This document shows positions 1 to 4,337 of a DNA stretch of 5,255 bases, piece by piece. The notes below the pieces were generated by a model, which saw only the letters and a list, made by a program, of their open reading frames with translations, was not told the origin of the DNA and made no database searches. This DNA comes from a candidate division FCPU426 bacterium. Its GTDB lineage: Bacteria; Oederibacteriota; JAAXVQ01; JAUVAV01. Location of the stretch: positions 1-5,255 of the forward strand of contig JAUXBQ010000186.1 in the NCBI GenBank assembly GCA_030619365.1, given 5' to 3'. The number at the start of each line of letters is the position of its first letter. The stretch's first letter is position 1. A program made the position numbers and the translations under genes.

Positions 1-5
1 GGTAT

Positions 6-24
6 GACCGGAAAATGCCCGGTC
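6..24. repeat. Short hairpin at left edge
   Basis: GACCGG (6-11) is the exact reverse complement of CCGGTC (19-24), with a 7-nt loop. The next bases on the + strand are purine-rich rather than a T tract, so this is not a convincing terminator, and the gene it might belong to lies outside the window. Recorded only as a possible structured element. Confidence 0.3.
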
Positions 25-52
25 TCATGCGGAAAAAAATATTTATTTTCAT

Positions 53-110
53 TGGAATCACCGACCGCAACCGCTAAGCCCAGGGAGGGGCGTCCCGGCC
101 CGTGATTCCA
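53..110. repeat. 9-bp perfect inverted repeat around a GC-rich core
   Basis: TGGAATCAC (53-61) and GTGATTCCA (102-110) are exact reverse complements enclosing 40 nt of GC-rich sequence, in which GGGA (83-86) can also pair with TCCC (93-96). A second small near-palindrome, CGGG/CCCG (126-129 and 137-140), follows and runs into T-rich sequence up to about 150. No protein is evident here. It could be a small structured RNA, the 3' region of an upstream transcript, or a protein-binding site. The sequence matches no RNA family I recognise. Confidence 0.4.
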
Positions 111-168
111 GGACAGAGGACTACGCGGGCAAATTTCCCGATTTAAATTTTATGACATTTGGTATATG

Positions 169-177
169 TGCTATACT
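169..177 (+). promoter_or_regulatory. Extended -10 promoter for the receiver gene
   Basis: TGTGC (167-171 region) leads directly into TATACT (172-177), an extended -10 element with a 5/6 hexamer. Any -35 is weak (TTATGA at 149-154, 17-nt spacer), which is tolerable for an extended -10 promoter. Transcription would begin near 184, giving a leader of about 37 nt before the ATG at 221. This argues against the in-frame ATG at 152, which would lie upstream of the transcription start. Confidence 0.55.
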
Positions 178-206
178 CATAGTTTACGAATCAGGCCAAA
201 AACCCC

Positions 207-211
207 GGGAG
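207..211 (+). promoter_or_regulatory. Ribosome-binding site deciding the receiver start
   Basis: GGGAG lies 9 nt before the ATG at 221. The alternative in-frame ATG at 152 has only T/A-rich sequence upstream and would add 23 residues with no counterpart in receiver domains. The family homology begins immediately after the 221 start. Confidence 0.6.
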
Positions 212-220
212 CGTAATTCC

Positions 221-589
221 ATGGCCGAAAAAAGCATCCTGGTAGTGGAAGACGAGCCGGACATCAGCCTTTTGATCAAGCGCAGCCTGGACATGAAAAA
301 GTTCAAGGTGAGGCGGGCCCAGTCCGGTGCCGGAGCCCTGGAATTCCTGGCGAAAACCAAACCGGATTTAATTCTTCTGGACATCATGATGCCGGACATC
401 GACGGATTCGAGGTTTGCAAGCGCATCAAGCAAAATCCCGACCACGAACATATTCCGGTGGTGTTTTTAACCGTGCGCAGCAATAAAGAGGACATCCGGC
501 GCGGCCAGGCCTTGGGCGCGGCCGGTTATTTTACCAAACCGTTTGATCCCTTTAAATTGGGTGACGAAATCGAGAAAATACTGGCATAG
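221..589 (+). CDS. Stand-alone response regulator receiver-domain protein (CheY-like)
   Basis: This 122-residue protein is a single receiver (REC) domain with no output domain. It would be phosphorylated by a histidine kinase and signal through protein contacts in the cytoplasm. The first strand ILVVEDEPD places the acidic Mg-binding residues at E10-D11. The phospho-acceptor is D54 in LLDIMMPDIDG. The switch Thr is T84 (VFLTV) and the conserved Lys is K106 in FTKPF. The PDIDGFEVC segment after D54 is typical of PhoB/OmpR-like or DivK-like receivers. The length is normal for a lone receiver. The start at 221 is chosen from the GGGAG site and the extended -10 promoter. A hairpin follows the stop, so it is probably its own transcript. 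No kinase lies in the window, so partner and output are unknown; a role in cell-cycle or polarity signalling would be speculation from the parAB neighbourhood. Confidence 0.93.
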   Translation: MAEKSILVVEDEPDISLLIKRSLDMKKFKVRRAQSGAGALEFLAKTKPDLILLDIMMPDIDGFEVCKRIKQNPDHEHIPVVFLTVRSNKEDIRRGQALGAAGYFTKPFDPFKLGDEIEKILA

Positions 590-596
590 GTCGTGA

Positions 597-634
597 ACCC
601 TGAACCACGGAGGGTTCAGGGTAAGGGTTTATTT
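597..634 (+). terminator. Hairpin terminator after the receiver gene
   Basis: ACCCTGAACC (597-606) pairs perfectly with GGTTCAGGGT (613-622), a 10-bp stem with a 6-nt loop, 7 nt after the stop codon. Downstream is AAGGG and then TTTATTT (628-634). The T tract is displaced by about 5 nt, so termination may be inefficient, but position and stem strength fit a transcript end. Confidence 0.6.
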
Positions 635-636
635 GC

Positions 637-663
637 TTTACAAGCCACAGTAATTATGATAAT
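637..663 (+). promoter_or_regulatory. Candidate promoter for parA
   Basis: TTTACA (637-642, 5/6 match) and GATAAT (658-663, 5/6 match) are separated by 15 nt, somewhat short. The -10 lies in the palindromic stretch AATTAT-G-ATAATT (652-664), which could also be an operator. The overlapping TATGAT (655-660) is an alternative -10. It lies between the hairpin after the receiver gene and parA, where a parAB promoter is expected. Confidence 0.4.
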
Positions 664-682
664 TCTAGCTGTTTCTTAATCA

Positions 683-702
683 GCTTGGCTGCAAAGCCGA
701 GC
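683..702 (+). promoter_or_regulatory. Leader hairpin with GNRA tetraloop upstream of parA
   Basis: GCTTGGCT (683-690) pairs with AGCCGAGC (695-702) over 8 bp with one G-U pair, closed by a GCAA tetraloop. It ends about 16 nt before the AGGA ribosome-binding site (719-722) of parA and would lie in the 5' leader. It has no T tract, so it is not a terminator. A stabilising or regulatory leader stem is the simplest reading. Confidence 0.45.
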
Positions 703-727
703 ATTACACCGTTGATTTAGGAAGTCC

Positions 728-1546
728 ATGGGCAAGGTTATCGCGATTACCAATCAAAAAGGCGGCGTGGGGAAAACCACGACCGCTATAAATCTGGGCG
801 CCGGCTTGGCCGCCCTGGGCAAAAAAACCCTGCTGGTCGACATTGATCCCCAAGGCAATACCACGGTCGGATTGGGTTTTGACAAGGAAAAGCTGGAAAA
901 AAGCATTTATGATGTGCTGATCGGACGCAAACCCATCAGCGACGTCATCATCAAGACCGAGATCGAAAACCTGTTTCTGGCGCCCGCCAACATTCAGCTT
1001 TCGGGCGCCGAAATCGAATTGGTAAACGTCATTGCCCGCGAAACCAAGCTGCGCCTGGGCCTCGAGCCTGTCCGTCACCTCTTCGACTACATTTTGATCG
1101 ATTGTCCGCCCTCGCTGGGGCTCCTGACCATTAATACGCTTACGGCGGCGGCCACGGTGCTGATTCCCATCCAGGGGGAGTTTTACGCCCTGGACGGAGT
1201 GGGGCAACTGCTCAGGACCATCATCCTGGTCAAGAACGGGCTCAATCCTGACCTGCGGATCGAAGGCGTGCTCCTGACCATGTGTGACGCGCGCACCAAC
1301 CTGACCGTACAGGTGATGCAGGAGATCAAGAAGCGCTTTCAGAGCAAAGTCTATGACACCGTGATCCCGCGGAACGTCAAGATTTCCGAAGCGCCTAGCT
1401 TTGGAAAACCGATCATGCAATATGACGGCCGTTGCCTGGGCGCGGTGGCGTATACCAAGCTGGCCGAGGAAATGGTGGCGCGAAACAAAGCCGCCGCAAT
1501 CACGGAACCGGCGGCCACGCCGCCGCCATCCGGTGGCGGTAAATAA
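728..1546 (+). CDS. parA: Chromosome partitioning ATPase ParA (Soj-like)
   Basis: ParA is a deviant-Walker ATPase that binds DNA non-specifically as an ATP dimer and moves ParB-parS complexes in chromosome segregation. The 272-residue protein has the deviant Walker A motif KGGVGKTT at residues 11-18 with signature Lys K11, the switch region LVDIDPQGN (36-44) with catalytic-type D40, the family segment LAPANIQLSGAEIEL (84-98), and Walker B YILIDCPPSLG (121-131). It has no N-terminal helix-turn-helix, so it is the short chromosomal type rather than a P1-like plasmid ParA. The domain ends normally near LAEEM, followed by a short Pro/Gly-rich tail (TPPPSGGGK) not needed for the fold. The start has AGGA (719-722) 5 nt upstream, and MGKVIAITNQKGG is a standard Soj N-terminus. 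parB follows after 121 nt, with no promoter that I recognise between them. Confidence 0.97.
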   Translation: MGKVIAITNQKGGVGKTTTAINLGAGLAALGKKTLLVDIDPQGNTTVGLGFDKEKLEKSIYDVLIGRKPISDVIIKTEIENLFLAPANIQLSGAEIELVNVIARETKLRLGLEPVRHLFDYILIDCPPSLGLLTINTLTAAATVLIPIQGEFYALDGVGQLLRTIILVKNGLNPDLRIEGVLLTMCDARTNLTVQVMQEIKKRFQSKVYDTVIPRNVKISEAPSFGKPIMQYDGRCLGAVAYTKLAEEMVARNKAAAITEPAATPPPSGGGK

Positions 1547-1590
1547 ACAGGACGAGCATTTCCGCGGCCTGATGCCACGGGGAGGCGGGA

Positions 1591-1625
1591 CCCGGCCGGG
1601 GGGCTGAAAATTCCCAAGCCGGCCG
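1591..1625 (+). promoter_or_regulatory. GC-rich hairpin in the parA-parB spacer
   Basis: CGGCC (1593-1597) pairs with GGCCG (1621-1625), and inside it GGCT (1602-1605) pairs with AGCC (1617-1620), with a GGGG bulge on one side. CCCGGCCGGG (1591-1600) is also a perfect 10-bp palindrome. No T tract follows. In a parAB transcript this stem would sit about 40 nt before the parB start and could set the relative expression of ParB to ParA or block nuclease decay. Function is inferred only. Confidence 0.35.
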
Positions 1626-1667
1626 ATACACATTACCATCAACCAGGCGTAAAGGGGCGTTGGAAGC

Positions 1668-2537
1668 ATGAGCAGACAAGCATTAGGCAAAGGACTGGAA
1701 GCACTGATTCCCCTGCAGGGAGACGTTGAAACGCGGCCCTCGACCTCATCCAGGCCAAATGAAATTCCGATCGAAAATATCGTTCCCAATCCCTTCCAAC
1801 CCCGGCAGGCGTTTTCCCCCCAGGAGCTGGACGAATTGGCCGCCTCCATCCGGGAGAAGGGGATCGTACAGCCGATTTTAGTGCGGCCGCATACGGACGG
1901 TAAATTCGAGGTGGTGGCCGGCGAACGCCGCTGGCGCGCCGCCAAGTTAGCCGGCTTGTCGCAAGTACCGGCGATGGTCCGCGAGCTTTCGGACCACGAA
2001 AGCCTGGAGATCGCCCTGGTGGAGAACATCCAGCGCGAGGATTTGAATCCCGTGGAAGAAGCCCAGGCCTACAATCAGCTTATCACTCAGTTCAAGCTGA
2101 CCCAGGAGGAAATGGCCAAGAAAGTCGGGAAGGATCGCTCCTCCGTGGCCAACACCCTGCGCCTGCTGCAGCTCCCGCCGTCCATCTTGGAAATGGTGAA
2201 AAAGAGCCGCCTCTCCGAGGGGCATGCCCGGGCGCTGCTGGGGATCTCGGATACCGGGGCCATGGAACGGCTGGCGCAAAAAGTGGTCCGGGATAACCTG
2301 TCCGTGCGCGAAGTGGAGCGCCTGGCTCAGGGGATCAAACCGGCCAAACCAGTGAAGGCGAAGAGCTCCAAGCGCTCGGATCTCAAGGATCCCCACACCC
2401 GCAACCTGGAAGAAGAACTGCGCCGGAAACTCAGCACGCAAGTGAAAGTGCTGCCGCGCAGCGGGCAAAAAGGGAAGATAGAAATCGAGTATTACTCCCT
2501 GGAGGATTTGGATAGAATCCTGGCTTTGTTGGGGTAA
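1668..2537 (+). CDS. parB: Chromosome partitioning protein ParB (parS-binding CTPase)
   Basis: ParB binds parS near the origin, spreads as a CTP-dependent clamp, and stimulates ParA. The 289-residue protein shows the whole family plan: an N-terminal ParA-contact segment LGKGLEALIP (6-15), a linker, NPFQPR (41-46), the CTP-binding/CTPase region with GERRWRA (85-91), ENIQREDL (119-126), a helix-turn-helix around 143-169 (LTQEEMAKKVGKDRSSVAN), the SEGHARALL segment after it, a basic linker near 225-240, and a C-terminal dimerisation domain beginning at DPHTRNLEEEL. Length is typical for chromosomal ParB. The likely ribosome-binding site is AGGGG (1653-1657), 10 nt from the ATG. The start is supported because the ParA-contact motif lies at residue 6. 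No sequence resembling canonical parS was found in the window, so the site must lie elsewhere or be divergent. Confidence 0.97.
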   Translation: MSRQALGKGLEALIPLQGDVETRPSTSSRPNEIPIENIVPNPFQPRQAFSPQELDELAASIREKGIVQPILVRPHTDGKFEVVAGERRWRAAKLAGLSQVPAMVRELSDHESLEIALVENIQREDLNPVEEAQAYNQLITQFKLTQEEMAKKVGKDRSSVANTLRLLQLPPSILEMVKKSRLSEGHARALLGISDTGAMERLAQKVVRDNLSVREVERLAQGIKPAKPVKAKSSKRSDLKDPHTRNLEEELRRKLSTQVKVLPRSGQKGKIEIEYYSLEDLDRILALLG

Positions 2538-2543
2538 ATCGTG

Positions 2544-2563
2544 TTTTCGCGCTGACGCGGAAG
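2544..2563 (+). terminator. Possible weak terminator after parB
   Basis: TTTTCGCG (2544-2551) pairs with CGCGGAAG (2556-2563), including two G-U pairs, around a CTGA loop, 7 nt after the parB stop. The T-rich stretch TCTTTATTT begins only about 17 nt further on, so this is not a textbook intrinsic terminator; it may instead protect the 3' end of the mRNA. Confidence 0.35.
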
Positions 2564-2587
2564 ATGAAAGCCACAAAAGTCTTTATT

Positions 2588-2593
2588 TATAAT
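2588..2593 (+). promoter_or_regulatory. Consensus -10 hexamer without a clear -35
   Basis: TATAAT matches the -10 consensus exactly, but the bases 16-18 nt upstream (around 2564-2571) do not resemble TTGACA and no TG extension is present. It lies in a very AT-rich block where a chance match is likely. If active, transcription would start near 2600 and run into the GC-rich structured stretch. Confidence 0.2.
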
Positions 2594-2656
2594 AATTTTT
2601 AGGCAAGGCCCTCATTAAGTCTGCTAATGGAAATTTGACTTTAATTAGACGACGGA

Positions 2657-2679
2657 GCCCCTTGGGCGAAGCCCAGGGC
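2657..2679. repeat. GC-rich hairpin in the parB-M23 gap
   Basis: CCTTGGGC (2660-2667) pairs with GCCCAGGG (2671-2678) over 8 bp with one G-U pair and a GAA loop. Flanking ATTAG (2644-2648) can pair with CTAAT (2684-2688). Alternatively ACGACG (2649-2654) can pair with CGTCGT (2696-2701); these two outer helices are mutually exclusive in a simple fold. No T tract follows on either strand. Confidence 0.45.
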
Positions 2680-2723
2680 ACCACTAATAATCTTGCGTCG
2701 TACGCTCATTTGACAGGCGACAT

Positions 2724-2783
2724 CCTGCAACGCTTGGTGACGCCTCTAGCCTAGGGACTGTACCGGGCCTTCGGCGTTGCAGG
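2724..2783. repeat. 60-nt element closed by a 10-bp perfect inverted repeat
   Basis: CCTGCAACGC (2724-2733) and GCGTTGCAGG (2774-2783) are exact reverse complements. Inside, GGT (2736-2738) and AC (2740-2741) can pair with GTACC (2760-2764) around a one-base bulge, and CCT (2743-2745) with AGG (2753-2755), giving a long irregular stem. There is no T tract, and it ends just upstream of the M23 promoter. It could be the 3' end of a small RNA, a protein-binding palindrome or a remnant of a repeat element. Confidence 0.5.
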
Positions 2784-2785
2784 GC

Positions 2786-2809
2786 AAATATTGACAAAAT
2801 ATTTGACAA
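2786..2809. repeat. Duplicated AAATATTGACAA at the -35 region
   Basis: AAATATTGACAA (2786-2797) is followed at once by AAATATTTGACAA (2797-2809), a direct repeat differing by one inserted T, so TTGACA occurs twice (2791-2796 and 2803-2808). AAATATT (2786-2792) and AATATTT (2798-2804) also form an inverted repeat. Only the second TTGACA is properly spaced from a -10. The arrangement may be an operator or a local duplication. Confidence 0.6.
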
Positions 2810-2831
2810 CGCCAGAAATAATTGTTATATT
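2803..2831 (+). promoter_or_regulatory. Strong sigma70-type promoter for the M23-bactofilin operon
   Basis: TTGACA (2803-2808) is a perfect -35, followed after exactly 17 nt by TATATT (2826-2831, 5/6 match). TG at 2823-2824 adds an extended -10. Transcription would begin near 2838, giving a leader of about 54 nt. This is the best promoter in the window and shows that the M23 and bactofilin genes can be expressed independently of parAB. Confidence 0.75.
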
Positions 2832-2848
2832 AAGAATTGGCCCCTAAA

Positions 2849-2880
2849 GCCGTTAATTATTTATGCCGTTACTTATTTAT
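2849..2880 (+). repeat. 16-bp tandem direct repeat in the M23 leader
   Basis: GCCGTTAATTATTTAT (2849-2864) is followed immediately by GCCGTTACTTATTTAT (2865-2880); the two copies match at 15 of 16 positions. The second copy touches the GGGG of the ribosome-binding site at 2881. It lies inside the predicted 5' leader of the M23 gene, so it could be a recent slippage duplication or a pair of binding sites for a protein or RNA controlling translation. Confidence 0.8.
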
Positions 2881-2885
2881 GGGGA
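2881..2885 (+). promoter_or_regulatory. Ribosome-binding site deciding the M23 start
   Basis: GGGGA lies 6 nt before the ATG at 2892. The in-frame ATG at 2886 directly abuts the same GGGGA with no spacer and cannot use it, so translation is predicted from 2892, two codons downstream. Confidence 0.6.
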
Positions 2886-2891
2886 ATGAAC

Positions 2892-3800
2892 ATGGCGAAA
2901 AGACGACACAGAAAAACCCGCTATTTCACATTCATGCTGGTTCCGCATAGCGAAGCGACGGTATTCTCGCTGCGTATTGCTTACCCGGTGCTCATCATTG
3001 CCGGCTTGTTTATCCTGGCCCTGATCGGTTCCTCGTCCTTCGTTTTAACCCGGCACATCGATTATGATATCACCAAGCGCGCCAATATCCAACTGACCGA
3101 AAAAAACGCCTATTTTGTTCAGGAATTGGCCAGCACCCACGAAGCGTTTCAGCGCGTGGCGAAAATAGAGGATGAACTGCGGGCCATGCTGAAGATGAAA
3201 AACAAGAAGAGCCTGCTCAAGTTCACTGGTGAAGGCGGCCCCACCCTGATCGACCAGGCCAATCTCCTCAGAACGCTGAACAACCGGGCCACGATTACTC
3301 CCAAGGAATTCGCCCAGAGCTTGGTCTATCTGAAAAAAGACGCCCGGGACCGCATGGACAGCTATCGCGAATTGAAAAAGTACATTGCCACCCAGCGCTC
3401 CCTGTTGGCCTCCCGGCCGACGAACTGGCCGGTGCGGGGCTGGATTACCTCCCGCTTTGGCATGCGGAACTCCCCGTTTTTTGAATCCAGGACCATGCAC
3501 CATGGCCTGGACATTGCCAACGAAGAAGGAACCTCGATCAAAGCGCCGGCCGACGGCGTTGTCACCTATACCGGCTGGGAAGGCGGATACGGCAAGTTGA
3601 TCGTCATTGACCACGGCTACGGGTTCTCCACCCGTTTCGGCCACTTGCAGCGGCATCTGGTTAATATCGGCCAGCGTGTCCGTCGCGGCCAGGTGATCGG
3701 CTTCATGGGTTCTACCGGCCGTTCCACGGCTTCCCACCTGCATTATGAAATCCGCGTGAACGGCGTGCCTGTTGATCCCCAGAAATACCTCAAAAACTAA
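2892..3800 (+). CDS. Membrane-anchored M23 (LytM/gluzincin) peptidoglycan endopeptidase
   Basis: This 302-residue protein is a predicted zinc endopeptidase that cuts peptidoglycan cross-links in the periplasm. Residues 1-28 are basic and cytoplasmic. A hydrophobic membrane segment spans about 29-52, followed by a charged, probably coiled-coil region around 60-105. The C-terminal LytM domain runs from about 180 to 299: RFGMR (188-192), Zn ligands H203 and D207 in HHGLD, then APADGVV (218-224), YGKLIVIDHG (233-242), the catalytic-type H251 in FGHL, and H284 in the HLH motif (282-284). All residues expected for activity are present, so it is not a degenerate LytM regulator. The segment YFTFMLVPHSEATVFSLRI (11-29) before the membrane resembles the short cytoplasmic tails of M23 enzymes that work with bactofilins. 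The bactofilin gene follows 21 nt downstream, making an operon. The exact cleavage specificity cannot be read from sequence. Confidence 0.93.
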   Translation: MAKRRHRKTRYFTFMLVPHSEATVFSLRIAYPVLIIAGLFILALIGSSSFVLTRHIDYDITKRANIQLTEKNAYFVQELASTHEAFQRVAKIEDELRAMLKMKNKKSLLKFTGEGGPTLIDQANLLRTLNNRATITPKEFAQSLVYLKKDARDRMDSYRELKKYIATQRSLLASRPTNWPVRGWITSRFGMRNSPFFESRTMHHGLDIANEEGTSIKAPADGVVTYTGWEGGYGKLIVIDHGYGFSTRFGHLQRHLVNIGQRVRRGQVIGFMGSTGRSTASHLHYEIRVNGVPVDPQKYLKN

Positions 3801-3821
3801 CCCACTACTGGAGATAAGCGC

Positions 3822-4205
3822 ATGACAGAAGAAAAAAGCAAGGGCGTGGAGACGATTTTAGGCGCCGGCTCCGAGTTTAAGGGGCAGATGAATACCAAGG
3901 GCACGATCCGTATCGACGGAAAAATTGAGGGAAACGTTACCAGCGACGAGGGCGTGATTATCGGCGAAAAAGGGGCGGTCAAGGGGAACATCAACGGCAA
4001 GACCGTGCTGGTTTCCGGCAAGGTTACGGGCAATGTCCACGCCAGCAAGCGCCTGGAAATCATGCCCAGCGGCCAGCTGCAGGGCGACATCCACGCTCCC
4101 CGCCTGGCGATCGCCGAGGGCGTTATTTTCAAGGGCAACTGCGACATGGGTTTTGACAAGTACGAACCCGACGTCAAATATGATCCCGCCCGGACCAAGA
4201 AGTAA
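3822..4205 (+). CDS. Bactofilin (polymer-forming cytoskeletal protein)
   Basis: Bactofilins are small cytoplasmic beta-helical proteins that polymerise into membrane-associated filaments without nucleotide and place cell-wall enzymes or polar factors. The 127-residue product has a short charged N-terminal tail (1-9), then the family entry TILGAGSEFKGQM (11-23). The following beta-solenoid is built of Gly- and Val/Ile-rich turns, including TIRIDGKIEGNV (28-39), EKGAVKGNI (49-57), VSGKVTGNV (64-72), SGQLQGDI (83-90) and EGVIFKGNC (99-107). A short charged tail (108-127) ends in KK. Length and composition are typical of the family (formerly DUF583). GGAG (3810-3813) lies 8 nt before the ATG, and only 21 nt separate it from the M23 gene. 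This M23-bactofilin pairing matches Csd1-CcmA in Helicobacter and LmdC-BacA in Hyphomonas, supporting a shape-determining role. Names such as bacA or ccmA are not assigned because orthology is unclear. Confidence 0.95.
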   Translation: MTEEKSKGVETILGAGSEFKGQMNTKGTIRIDGKIEGNVTSDEGVIIGEKGAVKGNINGKTVLVSGKVTGNVHASKRLEIMPSGQLQGDIHAPRLAIAEGVIFKGNCDMGFDKYEPDVKYDPARTKK

Positions 4206-4255
4206 CCGGGCCCGTCTTCGCTCGTCTTGCGGATAAGCGGCAAACCTTCACCAAG

Positions 4256-4266
4256 TTGACTGTCAA
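4256..4266. repeat. Small palindrome TTGAC-T-GTCAA
   Basis: TTGAC (4256-4260) and GTCAA (4262-4266) form an 11-bp palindrome between the bactofilin stop and the terminator. It includes a -35-like TTGACT, but no -10 follows at suitable distance; the expected position is the C tract. It may be an operator or a chance match. Confidence 0.3.
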
Positions 4267-4279
4267 TTAAGATCACTCT

Positions 4280-4327
4280 CCCCCCCATTCTCCCGTTGAA
4301 CTATTAGGCAGAGGGGGGGTTCTTTTT
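4280..4327 (+). terminator. Intrinsic terminator between bactofilin and gltX
   Basis: Seven C (4280-4286) pair with seven G (4313-4319). Within the loop, TCT (4289-4291) can pair with AGA (4310-4312) and CC (4293-4294) with GG (4307-4308). The stem is followed at once by TTCTTTTT (4320-4327), the form of a rho-independent terminator. It would end the M23-bactofilin transcript. Its T tract directly abuts the AGGAG of gltX (4328-4332), so any transcript of gltX started upstream must pass it; see findings. Confidence 0.75.
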
Positions 4328-4337
4328 AGGAGCGAAA

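Larger units (their letters stand above)
2538..2885. other. 348-nt intergenic region with several stems, no convincing gene
   Basis: No protein of recognisable type is encoded here on either strand; the longest reading on the opposite strand is only the antisense shadow of parB. The first 65 nt hold an 8-bp hairpin (2544-2563) and an AT-rich block with a perfect TATAAT (2588-2593). Next come GC-rich stems at 2657-2679 and 2724-2783 and a possible 6-bp pairing of ACGACG (2649-2654) with CGTCGT (2696-2701). The last 100 nt are AT-rich and carry the promoter, direct repeats and leader of the M23 gene. The middle part could be a small RNA or the remains of a degraded element; I recognise no RNA family signature. 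Confidence 0.6.

Noticed and set aside
1..52. Minus-strand reading from an ATG at 52 running off the left edge
   Set aside because: Only about 17 residues are visible, with no good ribosome-binding site and no recognisable motif.
704..2029. Long open frame on the minus strand across parA, the spacer and the start of parB
   Set aside because: It lies antisense to two clear conserved genes and its translation has no recognisable motif; high GC at third positions produces such antisense frames.
1947..2576. Minus-strand frame opposite the end of parB
   Set aside because: Antisense shadow of parB with no ribosome-binding site or family motif.
2564..2602. 12-codon leader peptide (ATG at 2564, stop at 2602)
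   Set aside because: The GGAAG before it abuts the ATG without spacing, and the peptide has no run of a regulatory amino acid.
76..2678. AAGCCCAGGG shared at 76-85 and 2669-2678
   Set aside because: A 10-nt match is expected several times by chance in a window this long, and the flanks do not match.
2708..2738. TTGACA at 2710-2715 as another promoter
   Set aside because: No -10-like hexamer at 15-19 nt downstream; the bases there are GC-rich and form part of the inverted repeat.
2724..2783. Integron attC site
   Set aside because: The arms lack the RYYYAAC and GTTRRRY core sites at the expected ends, and there is no integrase or cassette structure nearby.
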